Below are positions 8,074-15,372 of a stretch of DNA of 39,958 bases, in pieces (within the stretch, counting starts at the first letter, position 1; the number at the start of each line of letters is the position of its first letter). Source of the stretch: Dehalococcoidia bacterium (GTDB lineage: Bacteria; Chloroflexota; Dehalococcoidia; UBA2979); the NCBI GenBank assembly GCA_028279505.1, contig JANQNP010000013.1, positions 1 through 39,958 on the forward strand, in the 5' to 3' direction. The notes under the pieces are model-generated. The model did not search any database, was not told the origin of the DNA, and saw nothing but the letters and a program-made list of their open reading frames with translations. The translations under genes were made by a program, and so were the position numbers.

Positions 8074-8848
8074 GCTACTCATCAGCAACGAATGGTACGA
8101 GCAAGTCTCAGGCCCGAGCATCTATGAGAACGACTTTGAGCGACTCATAGTGAGGTACGCCTCCGACCTCTTCCCTGACTATCACGTTGTCGAGTTCAAG
8201 GCGCTCGTCCAATCAGAGAACGGCGGCGCGAAGGCCGATCTCGCCTTGATCCACAAGGAGTATCGCCACTGGTGGGTAGTCGAGATCGAAATGGCTCACC
8301 ACTCCCTCGGAGGGCACGTGCTCCCTCAGGTCACCACGCTCCATTCGGCTCGCTACGGCAGCGCGGAGGTCGACTACCTCTGCACGCATAGCGGAGAGCT
8401 AGACCTTGCCTCGACTCGTGACATGATCAAAGGTGCCCAGCCTCAGGTCCTTGTGATCGTGGATCGCCCAGTGCTGGCATGGATGCCGGACCTCTCGGCG
8501 CTCGGAATCCCCTTAATGGTGGTCGAGGTCTTTCGGTCCGACAGAAACGAACACGCACTGCACATTAGCGGTGAATACCCGACAGCTCAGGCAGAATTCC
8601 TATCGATCTGCGAACCGGATAGAATGCTCCCACGCCTGCTAACGGTTCACTCCCCGGCTCAGCTCGGCGTGGTGCCAGGCGCTCAACTTGAGATCGAAAT
8701 CGACGGTGCAACGACGGAATGGAAGCGCATCGACGTCGCGGACAAGGTTTGGCTAAGCCCGTTGCGCTCGAACCCTCTCACGTCCCTTCGTGGCCCGGTA
8801 CGGCTTATTCGACTTGAGAACGGACGACTGTCAATTGAAGGCCACTAA
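8066..8848 (+). CDS. PD-(D/E)XK-like nuclease, probable restriction endonuclease subunit
   Basis: A 260-residue protein encoded between helicase and GHKL ATPase. The N-terminal half reads like a PD-(D/E)XK fold: helix YENDFERLI (E21/E25), then AKADLAL (D58), then WWVVEIEM (E73, E75), then HVLPQV (Q88), the usual spacing D...ExK...Q. The expected lysine is replaced by E75. The C-terminal half is beta-rich and I do not recognise it. GTG at 8066 is preferred because GGGGTGG (8054-8060) sits five bases upstream; an in-frame GTG at 8057 is possible. Either start lies inside the helicase gene, so the two are coupled. Family assignment rests on motif pattern and context only; a structural search (HHpred or AlphaFold/Foldseek) would settle it. 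Confidence 0.72.
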   Translation: MARLLISNEWYEQVSGPSIYENDFERLIVRYASDLFPDYHVVEFKALVQSENGGAKADLALIHKEYRHWWVVEIEMAHHSLGGHVLPQVTTLHSARYGSAEVDYLCTHSGELDLASTRDMIKGAQPQVLVIVDRPVLAWMPDLSALGIPLMVVEVFRSDRNEHALHISGEYPTAQAEFLSICEPDRMLPRLLTVHSPAQLGVVPGAQLEIEIDGATTEWKRIDVADKVWLSPLRSNPLTSLRGPVRLIRLENGRLSIEGH

Positions 8849-8857
8849 GGAACTGAC

Positions 8858-10366
8858 ATGACGATTCAACTACAACTAGGTCTCGATGTTATTCGTTCAT
8901 ACAAGCGGCTATCATATACCCCTTGGCACGCGATCGCTGAACTAGTCGACAACTCAACGCAATCCTACTTCAATAATCGCTCAGATCTCGACGCGATATT
9001 CGGTTCTGAAATCCTTACGGTATCTGTTGTCTATAGTAGAGACAATGGCGGGTTGTTACGCGTATCCGACAATGCTATGGGCATGTCTGAAGACGAACTC
9101 GAGTATGCGCTATATGTAGGAGCGCGCCCAACCGTCACCACCGGACGATCTAAGTTCGGAATGGGAATGAAGACAGCTGCATGCTGGCTGGGCAATCAAT
9201 GGACAGTCAGGACGAAGAAGCTCGGCGAGACAGTAGAGCTGTCCGTGACCGTGGATGTCGAAGAAGTAGCGGACGGGAGAAACGACCTACCGATTGTCCG
9301 GGTTCCCGACCAAGACCCTGAACAGCATTATACGGTGATCGAAGTTACTGATCATAATCGAGAATTTCGAGGAAGGACTCTTGGCAAGATCAAGGACTTC
9401 CTTCGCTCGATGTACCGAGAAGATCTGCGTAACTCAGTACTCCGACTCGAATGGCAAGGGGACATACTCCAATGGGATGATTCCGACAGTCAATTTCTGA
9501 CAGCTCGGGATGGGACAACCTACCGAAAATCACTGGCGTTCGACGTCAGTGGGAAGGCGGTAACTGGTTGGGTTGGGATACTCGACCGGGGTTCGAGAGC
9601 CAAAGCTGGCTTTTCGATCTTACACGCTGGACGCGTGATCAAGGGTTGGCCTGACTCTTGGCGCCCAGAGGAGATCTACGGTCAATTCCAAGGGTCGAAC
9701 GATCTCATCAACCAGCGACTGATCGGGGAATTACACCTCGACGATTTCGACGTTAGTCACACCAAAGATGACATCCTTTGGCTCGGAAACGAAGAGCACG
9801 ATCTGCAATCGCAGCTACGAGCCGAATGTGCTGATTATATCGCTGTTGCTCGCACAAGGCGGAAGTCACGAGAAGACGAACGCGGTCCTACGGAACTGGA
9901 GGTCCAAGCCGCCGTCGATGAGATGCGACAGGAGATCTCGTCGACTGAATTCATGGATCAACTGCAGATCGATCACGTCCCGCCTCCGCCAGTTGTGAAC
10001 GAGATTCTCGAGTCTTTAAGGGCGGTCGTCGGAGCGGAGGAGCCCGCTTTCGTTGAGGAGATCGCTGGCGTACGTGTCGCTGTCTTCCTTGAACACCTGT
10101 CGCCGAACGACCCCTATGTTGCGGCGGACGTAACGGCTGCGGATCGGATCTCCGTGATCGTGAATATGGCTCACCCACACGTCGCTCAGGTCGAGGGGAG
10201 TCAGGGCCTCTTCAACTACCTCCGGCACTGCGTCTACGACGGTGTGTCTGAGTGGAGGGCCCGACGGCTGAATTCAAGCCTTGATCCAGACACCATAAAG
10301 ATCCTCAAGGACGGACTCTTGCGTCTACCCGGCGTCATGGAGGCGCACGCACTCAGCCCCGAGTAG
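8858..10366 (+). CDS. MORC/MutL-like GHKL ATPase of a restriction-modification-like system
   Basis: A 502-residue GHKL-type ATPase, last gene of the operon. Bergerat-fold motifs: N box AIAELVDNS (25-33), G1 VSDNAMGM (69-76), G2 GRSKFGMGMKTA (96-107) with the serine/lysine pattern seen in MORC and MutL relatives, followed by an S5-like second domain containing HAGRVIKGWPDSW. The C-terminal 170 residues are helical and unrecognised. Known background: Iyer, Abhiman and Aravind (2008) described bacterial MORC/MutL-like ATPases in mobile restriction-modification-like operons with helicases, methylases and nucleases, and proposed them as ancestors of eukaryotic MORC. The gene starts nine bases after the nuclease gene with an AAGGA Shine-Dalgarno. 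Inferred role: an ATP-gated DNA clamp or loop-former that licenses cleavage. Confidence 0.9.
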   Translation: MTIQLQLGLDVIRSYKRLSYTPWHAIAELVDNSTQSYFNNRSDLDAIFGSEILTVSVVYSRDNGGLLRVSDNAMGMSEDELEYALYVGARPTVTTGRSKFGMGMKTAACWLGNQWTVRTKKLGETVELSVTVDVEEVADGRNDLPIVRVPDQDPEQHYTVIEVTDHNREFRGRTLGKIKDFLRSMYREDLRNSVLRLEWQGDILQWDDSDSQFLTARDGTTYRKSLAFDVSGKAVTGWVGILDRGSRAKAGFSILHAGRVIKGWPDSWRPEEIYGQFQGSNDLINQRLIGELHLDDFDVSHTKDDILWLGNEEHDLQSQLRAECADYIAVARTRRKSREDERGPTELEVQAAVDEMRQEISSTEFMDQLQIDHVPPPPVVNEILESLRAVVGAEEPAFVEEIAGVRVAVFLEHLSPNDPYVAADVTAADRISVIVNMAHPHVAQVEGSQGLFNYLRHCVYDGVSEWRARRLNSSLDPDTIKILKDGLLRLPGVMEAHALSPE

Positions 10367-10401
10367 CTAGCGCTTACCCGGAGGAGTTGACGTGCACGTC
10401 C
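10361..10401. repeat. Candidate right flanking repeat of the defence island
   Basis: GAGTAGCT (10361-10368, covering the stop of the GHKL gene) and GAGTTG...CACGTCC (10384-10401) mirror the blocks at 5811-5818 and 5837-5852. GACGTGCACGTC at 10389-10400 is also a perfect 12-bp palindrome, and CCAAG-TGATT-CTTGG (10419-10433) a small hairpin. GC content returns to the flanking level after about 10440. Possible insertion junction; weak evidence. Confidence 0.3.
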
Positions 10402-10462
10402 GAGAGTATTCCTGACTACCAAGTGATTCTTGGGCACGGGTGCGGTCGTAGCCGAGGCGAGG

Positions 10463-11722
10463 TCAGTCGCCCGCGGTGGCGGGTTGGGGCTCGGTGGCGG
10501 TCTCGCCAGGGCGACGGACGGCGGGGGCGCGGGCGATGAGGGGGGCGACGAGGAGGACGGCGGCGACGGAGAGGAGGCCGAGGATGACGAGGGTGGGGCG
10601 CTCGCCGATGGCGTCGCCGAGGAGGCCGACGGGGTAGCTGAAGAGGAGGAAGCCGGCGAAGGCGAGGAAGGTGAACGAGCTGACGCGGCCGAAGTAGGCG
10701 GGGTCTGATTCGGTGACGATGATGGCGCTGTTGAGGGTCTGGAAGGCGCCGGCTCCGACCCCGAAGACGAACATGGGCACGAGGACGATGAGGAAGGTGG
10801 GGGCGAGGCCGGTGAGGGCGAGGCCGATGCCACCGAGGATGCCGCCGGCGGCGTAGATGGGGAGCGCTCGCGGGGAGCTGGCGATGCCGGCGACGAGCAG
10901 GCTGGCGATCAATCCACCGATGGCGTTGGCGGTGGCGAGGATGCTGAACTCCTCGGCGTCTCGCCCGAGCTCGTTCTCGACGAGGCCGGGGAGGACGGTG
11001 GTGGAGGAGAGGCCGAGCAGGATGAGCAGGAAGAAGAGGGTGGTCATCCAGCGGAGCCTGGGCTCGCCGGCGACGTAGCGGACGCCGGCGGCGATGTCGC
11101 CGAGGACGGAGGGGCGGTCGGGGTTGGGGGCCGGCTCCTTCGAGGGGACCCAGATGAGGGTGAACTGGGAGACGACGTAGAGCACGGCCATGGCGAAGTA
11201 GGCGCCGGCGGCGCCGATGAGGGCCCACGAGACCATGAAGCCGGCGATGGCGGGCGCCCAGATGCGGGAGGCGTTGAGGGCGACCTGGTTGAGGGCGATG
11301 GCGTTCCCTCGGAGGTCCTGATCGAAGAGCTCGGCGACCCAGGCCTGCCGGGCGGGGCCGATGAAGGCGAAGCTGGCGCCGGTGAAGAAGGATCCGGCGA
11401 CGAGGTGCCAGAGCTCGACACGGTCGGCGGCGATGAGGATGCCGATGACGAGAAAGACGGCCATGGTGACGAACTGACCGATGACGTTGACGAGCTTCTT
11501 GGAGAAGCGATCGGCGACGGCGCCGCCGAAGGGGCCGAGGAGGGCGGAGGCGAGGCCGTTGCCGAGGAGGACGATGCCGACGGCGCTGTTCCGCTCGGTG
11601 AGGTCGAAGGCGACGATGGCCTGGACGATGGTGGACATGAAGAAGGCGGTGATGGAGGTGAGCGAGCCGATCCAGAGGATGAGGAAGGGGCGGTAGCGGA
11701 GGGCGATGAACGAGCTGCCCAC
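10463..11722 (-). CDS. MFS transporter, EntS-like exporter family
   Basis: A 419-residue 12-helix major facilitator protein. The start YRPFLILWIGSLTSITAFFM and the loop GGAVADRFSKKLVNVIGQ (the MFS D-R-K signature between helices 2 and 3) match the MFS_3/enterobactin-exporter-like group, which move siderophores, drugs or macrolides outward by proton antiport. The central loop (VPSKEPAPNPDR) separates the six-helix halves. The GTG start at 11722 is supported by AAGGA eight bases upstream. It converges on the defence island. Substrate unknown. Confidence 0.88.
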   Translation of the reverse strand: MGSSFIALRYRPFLILWIGSLTSITAFFMSTIVQAIVAFDLTERNSAVGIVLLGNGLASALLGPFGGAVADRFSKKLVNVIGQFVTMAVFLVIGILIAADRVELWHLVAGSFFTGASFAFIGPARQAWVAELFDQDLRGNAIALNQVALNASRIWAPAIAGFMVSWALIGAAGAYFAMAVLYVVSQFTLIWVPSKEPAPNPDRPSVLGDIAAGVRYVAGEPRLRWMTTLFFLLILLGLSSTTVLPGLVENELGRDAEEFSILATANAIGGLIASLLVAGIASSPRALPIYAAGGILGGIGLALTGLAPTFLIVLVPMFVFGVGAGAFQTLNSAIIVTESDPAYFGRVSSFTFLAFAGFLLFSYPVGLLGDAIGERPTLVILGLLSVAAVLLVAPLIARAPAVRRPGETATEPQPATAGD

Positions 11723-12121
11723 GGGGCGGGTCCTTACCTCGGCCGCAGGGCGGCCTGGGTGCCCCCGGGGTCGCGGGGGTTGGGGTCAGGTGGTTGTGGT
11801 CGCCTCGGAGGGCGGGGGTGCAGCGTAGCGCGGGGTGGCGTTGCGGGCGCTGTCCGCTCGGACGGTTGGGGTCGCCTCGGTGGGTGGTGGCGGAGCGGAG
11901 GGGGAGGTGCGGGCCCGGGCTGGAGGCCCGTGGCTGCTCTCGTCCCGCCCGCCTGGCCGCTCGTTTAGGTACGTGGGCTGGAGCAGGAGTGCTGGTTGGT
12001 CTGGCCTCGGACAGTCGCGCCGGCACGCGTGGGCGAATCGCCGACACCAGGGGAGCGCGGAGCGTGTATATCTCCTGATCGAGGGCGTGCGGCTGTGTGA
12101 TTCGCTTCGCGGGAGGTTCGG
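11723..12121. other. Intergenic region between divergent genes
   Basis: About 400 bases between the leftward MFS gene and the rightward dehydrogenase. I see no credible gene, tRNA or hairpin terminator. It holds four plus-strand CCTCGG hexamers (near 11737, 11803, 11873 and 12005). Both promoters should lie here, but no clear -35/-10 pair was found. Confidence 0.5.
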
Positions 12122-13138
12122 ATGAGGGCTGCGGTGTACCAGGGGGCGCAACGGTTCGAGATCCAGGATCTGCCGACGCCGGAGCCCGGGCCGGGGCAGG
12201 TGCTGGTGAAGGTGAACCGGTCGGCGATCTGCGGGACGGATGTGCATGCGTTCATGTACGACATCGCGCCGGCGGGGTCGGTGATCGGGCACGAGATCGC
12301 GGGGGTGGTGGCACAGGTGGGTCCTGAGGTGACGCGGCTGTCGGAGGGGCAGCGGGTGGTTGCCGGGGGTGGGGATCCTCCACCGGGCGTTTCGTCGCCG
12401 ATGCGGACCGGGCCGCGGTACAGCTACCGGACGATGGGGTTCACGGGCGGGGCGACCGGCGGGTACGCGGAGTACCAGCTGTTGCCGGAGTGGCGGCCGA
12501 CGGTGATCCCGGACAACGTGCCGGACGAGGTGGCGGCGCTGACGGAGCCGTGCTCGGTGGCGGTGCGGGCGGTGCGCCGGTCGGCGATCCGGCTGGGGGA
12601 CACGGTGGCGGTCCTGGGTGCGGGGCCGATCGGGATGCTGGTGGTGCAGGCGGCGATGGCGGCGGGGGCGACGCGGGTGCTGGTGTCGGAGCCGGCGCCC
12701 GCGCGGGCGGCGGCGGCGATGGACCTCGGGGCGGACGCGGTCATCAACCCGGTCGAGGAGGACGCGGTGGCGCGGCTGGTGGAGCTGACCGACGGGCACG
12801 GGCCGGAGGTGGTGTTCGACTGCGCGGGGTTGCAGGACACGCTGCAGCAGGCGTTCGACGCGACGAGGCGGAACGGGCAGGTGGTGCTGGTGGCGGTACC
12901 GTGGGAGCCGTTGCCGGTGGATCCGGTGGACTGGATGGGGCGCGAGGTGGACTTCCGGGTCAGCTTCGCGAGCGATCCGGAGGACTGGCGGATCGCGCTC
13001 GATCTGCTGTCATCGGGGCGGATCTCGGCGGAGGCGCTGATGTCGGAGGCGAGCTTCATCGATCTGGAGGAGATCCAGGAGGCGTTCGAGGGGCTGATGC
13101 GGCCGTCGTCGCAGCTGCAGGTGGTGATCAACCTCTGA
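12122..13138 (+). CDS. Zinc-type medium-chain alcohol/polyol dehydrogenase
   Basis: A 338-residue MDR-family NAD(P)-dependent dehydrogenase related to threonine/sorbitol dehydrogenases. Catalytic zinc ligands: C37 (in CGTDVH), H57-E58 (in GHE) and E142 (in EPCSVA). Rossmann motif GAGPIG (166-171), with E190 at the end of the second strand favouring NAD over NADP. The structural-zinc four-cysteine lobe usual in alcohol dehydrogenases is replaced by a Gly/Pro/Ser-rich loop (83-105) without cysteines. A GGGAGG Shine-Dalgarno precedes the ATG. A membrane methyltransferase gene follows 62 bases downstream. Substrate not predictable. Confidence 0.9.
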   Translation: MRAAVYQGAQRFEIQDLPTPEPGPGQVLVKVNRSAICGTDVHAFMYDIAPAGSVIGHEIAGVVAQVGPEVTRLSEGQRVVAGGGDPPPGVSSPMRTGPRYSYRTMGFTGGATGGYAEYQLLPEWRPTVIPDNVPDEVAALTEPCSVAVRAVRRSAIRLGDTVAVLGAGPIGMLVVQAAMAAGATRVLVSEPAPARAAAAMDLGADAVINPVEEDAVARLVELTDGHGPEVVFDCAGLQDTLQQAFDATRRNGQVVLVAVPWEPLPVDPVDWMGREVDFRVSFASDPEDWRIALDLLSSGRISAEALMSEASFIDLEEIQEAFEGLMRPSSQLQVVINL

Positions 13139-13200
13139 TCGCGGGGCCTCGAGATGCCGATTCTTATGGGAGCGCGCATGTCACCGAGGAGGCGTGCCGT

Positions 13201-13692
13201 ATGTCCGATTCGCCTCAGCCGCCGGGACCGCGACGTCTGCCGCCGCCGGGGCTGATCCCGTCGCTGCCGCCGCTGCCGTTCCTGGCGGGGATCCTGCTGG
13301 GGTTCCTCGCGCAGTCGATCGCGCCGCTGGACGTGGGGGGCGGGGCGGTGCGCGTGGGTGGGATCGTCCTCGGTGTGGTGGCGGTGCTGCTGTTCGGGTG
13401 GGCGGAGCGGACGATGTCGCGAGCGGGGACGCACGCGACGCCGCGGGCGCCGACGACGGCGCTGGTGACCTCGGGGCCGTTCCGCTTCTCGCGGAACCCG
13501 ATCTACGTGGCGTATGCGCTGTTCACCGCGGCGATCCTGCTGGTCGCCAACTCGGCGTGGGGGATCGTGTTCAGCGCGGTGGCGGTGGTGTTTGTGGACC
13601 GGCTGGTGATCTCGGACGAAGAGGAGCGGCTGTGGGACGCGTTCGGCGATCACTACGACGACTACCGACACGAGGTGCGTCGCTGGCTCTAG
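13201..13692 (+). CDS. Membrane methyltransferase, isoprenylcysteine carboxyl methyltransferase-like
   Basis: A 163-residue integral membrane protein of the ICMT/PEMT-like family, SAM-dependent methyltransferases acting on lipid or prenyl-type substrates. After a Pro-rich N-terminus there are membrane helices, then the family signature GPFRFSRNPIYVAYA, two more hydrophobic segments, and the C-terminal EERLWDAFGDHYDDY plus RRWL that closes the SAM site. The start at 13201 follows a GAGGAGG Shine-Dalgarno; the same frame is open further upstream inside the dehydrogenase gene, but that part is antisense-style noise. Bacterial members are rarely characterised; native substrate unknown. Confidence 0.9.
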   Translation: MSDSPQPPGPRRLPPPGLIPSLPPLPFLAGILLGFLAQSIAPLDVGGGAVRVGGIVLGVVAVLLFGWAERTMSRAGTHATPRAPTTALVTSGPFRFSRNPIYVAYALFTAAILLVANSAWGIVFSAVAVVFVDRLVISDEEERLWDAFGDHYDDYRHEVRRWL

Positions 13693-13749
13693 CGGGCGCC
13701 GGCACCCCACTCACAGGCTGCCCTTAGAGACGGTCGCTACCGTCCTCGG

Positions 13750-14586
13750 ATGTTCAAGGTGCCTCGAGAGGTGGCGTTGACGACGGTCGCCGCGTTCGCG
13801 GTGGGGGCGGCGATGGCGTTCGCGTGCGTGGGGGACGACGACGGAGGGCCGGCGGGCGTCGGGGTCGACGCCACCTCGTCGGCGGTCGCCGCCTCGGTTG
13901 GTGGGAGCACGCCGGGCGCGGAGGCGACGGGCGTGGGCGGCGCCTCGGAGGTGGGTGGCGCCTCGGAGGTGGGGGACGGCGACGGAGGGGCGGCGGCGGG
14001 CGAGACGCGGACGTTCACGCTGGAGGCGTGGGCGGACAACTGGCTCGCGGCGTATGTCGATGGGGAGTTGATCGGCGAGGACTCGGTGCCGATCACGACG
14101 GAGCGGTCGTTCAACAGCGAGACGTTCACGTTCGAGGCGGCGCCGCCGTTCACGCTGGCGGTGGTGACGAAGGACTTCATCGAGGACGACAGCGGGCTGG
14201 AGTACATCGGAACCGACCGGCAGCAGATGGGGGACGGCGGGTTCATCGCGCAGGTGACCGACGTGGAGAGCGGGGCGGTGGTCGCGGTGAGCGACGGGAG
14301 CTGGTTGGGCCTCGTGATCCACGCGGCGCCACTGAATCCGGAGTGCGAGCGCGCCGCCGACCCGGCGTCGGCGTGCGAGGCGGCGATCTCGGCGGAGCCG
14401 GCGGGGTGGATGGTCGCCGGGTTCGACGACTCGGGGTGGACGGCGGCGACGATCTACTCGGAGGCGGCGGTGCGGCCGAAGGATGGGTACGACGAGATCG
14501 CGTGGGACGGGGCGGCGGAGCTGATCTGGTCGTCGGACCTCGAGCGGGACAACACCGTCCTGTGGCGGGTGACGGTCGAGGGCTGA
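13750..14586 (+). CDS. Lipoprotein with beta-sandwich-like extracellular domain
   Basis: A 278-residue predicted lipoprotein. The N-terminus has a basic start, a hydrophobic stretch and lipobox AMAFAC (C26), then acidic and Gly/Ala/Ser-rich sequence with a duplicated GGASEVG. The mature domain (about 90-278) starts TFTLEAWADNWLAAYVDGE and has SGLEYIGTDRQQMGDGGF, WMVAGFDDSGWTAAT and a terminal DNTVLWRVTVE. The pattern of W-x-ADN and FDDSxWTxAT is like galactose-binding-type jelly rolls seen beside sugar-acting enzymes; this is an inference. No clear Shine-Dalgarno; the ATG lies only 57 bases after the previous stop. Confidence 0.75.
   Translation: MFKVPREVALTTVAAFAVGAAMAFACVGDDDGGPAGVGVDATSSAVAASVGGSTPGAEATGVGGASEVGGASEVGDGDGGAAAGETRTFTLEAWADNWLAAYVDGELIGEDSVPITTERSFNSETFTFEAAPPFTLAVVTKDFIEDDSGLEYIGTDRQQMGDGGFIAQVTDVESGAVVAVSDGSWLGLVIHAAPLNPECERAADPASACEAAISAEPAGWMVAGFDDSGWTAATIYSEAAVRPKDGYDEIAWDGAAELIWSSDLERDNTVLWRVTVEG
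13939..13974 (+). repeat. 18-bp tandem repeat coding GGASEVG
   Basis: Two adjacent 18-base copies (13939-13956 and 13957-13974) of GGCGCCTCGGAGGTGGGT, differing in the last base. They duplicate six residues in the linker after the lipobox. Confidence 0.8.
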
Positions 14587-14608
14587 CAGGCCTCGAGGGC
14601 GTGCGCGG

Positions 14609-15031
14609 CTACGGGCCTTCGAACGCGACGGCGAAGTGGGTGTTGTCGCAGAAGGGCTTGTTCTTCGACTGGCCGCAGCGACAGAGCGCGGCGCGGGTGG
14701 TGCGGACGGTTTCGCCGTTGACCTTCGTGAACTCGAAGTCGCCGCGTACGTAGAGCGGGCCGTCGGGGACCTGGGTGATGCTGGCCCCGGAGGGTGGGGT
14801 CTCCTCGGGGCCGCCGTCGGCACGGCGGTAGGTGAGCGCGCCGGAGGGGCAGCGCTCGACGACCTCGATGAGTTCGCCGGCGCCGGCGGCGTCAGGCTGG
14901 ATCCAGGGGCGGGCGTCGAGGTTGAAGACGCCGGGGAGGCCCTTGATGCACTCCTGGGCGTGGATGCAGCGGACGCTGTCGAAGGTGACGGTGACCGCCT
15001 CGCCGGTGTAGTCGCGCGGCTTCGCCTCCAT
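14609..15031 (-). CDS. Fused mono-cluster ferredoxin (Fer4_19/YjdI-like) and CDGSH iron-sulfur protein
   Basis: A 140-residue redox protein with two cluster domains. Residues about 12-60 resemble the YjdI/Fer4_19 family: VRCIHAQECIKGLPGVF and RCPSGALTY provide the cysteines. The C-terminus has the CDGSH-type signature CRCGQSKNKPFCDNTH (C-x-C-x2-S-x3-P-x-C-D-x-T-H), which binds a 2Fe-2S cluster through three Cys and one His; the usual Gly after CD is Asn. In between is DGPLYVRGDFEF. The start at 15031 has AGGGAGG nine bases upstream; longer frames upstream lack support. Converges with the lipoprotein gene. Probably an electron carrier or iron-sulfur sensor. Confidence 0.9.
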   Translation of the reverse strand: MEAKPRDYTGEAVTVTFDSVRCIHAQECIKGLPGVFNLDARPWIQPDAAGAGELIEVVERCPSGALTYRRADGGPEETPPSGASITQVPDGPLYVRGDFEFTKVNGETVRTTRAALCRCGQSKNKPFCDNTHFAVAFEGP

Positions 15032-15372
15032 GGTGGGTTGCCTCCCTGAGTAGCGCCTCTGGCTGGGGCGCAATGGTTCCTCGATCGATCGTATCGCCGA
15101 CGCCAAGCCGCGCTCCTCGGAGGGTGGGGAGCCCTCGGAAGTGAGCCGCCGGACGAGCCCTCGGACGAGGGCGGGTTGACGGGGGTGGGGGCGGGTCGCC
15201 ACCATCGGCGCTCGCACATCGCGACGGCTCGCGAACGGAGCTCCTCGATGCCAGCACCCCTCACCGCTCGGGTGGCCGCCAGTTAGCTGACGGCTCGTCC
15301 CCGAGCGCCGTCTTCCCATTCACGCACTGACGGTGGCGTGCGCCTGGTGCGCGCGCCTCGAGGGGTTCAACC
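15032..15372. other. Intergenic region between divergent genes
   Basis: About 340 bases with no gene or RNA that I can support. It holds three plus-strand CCTCGGA motifs within about 60 bases (15115-15170) and one CCTCGAGG near 15357. No convincing promoter hexamers. Confidence 0.5.

Noticed and set aside
5897..10366. Assignment as a BREX, DISARM or classical Type I system
   Set aside because: No BrxL/PglZ, no DUF1998 or PLD gene, no HsdS specificity subunit; the GHKL ATPase instead fits MORC-type RM-like operons.
10416..12047. A 543-codon leftward frame overlapping the EntS-like MFS gene
   Set aside because: Another frame of the same strand, Pro/Arg/His-rich; the MFS frame has 12 helices and a supported start.
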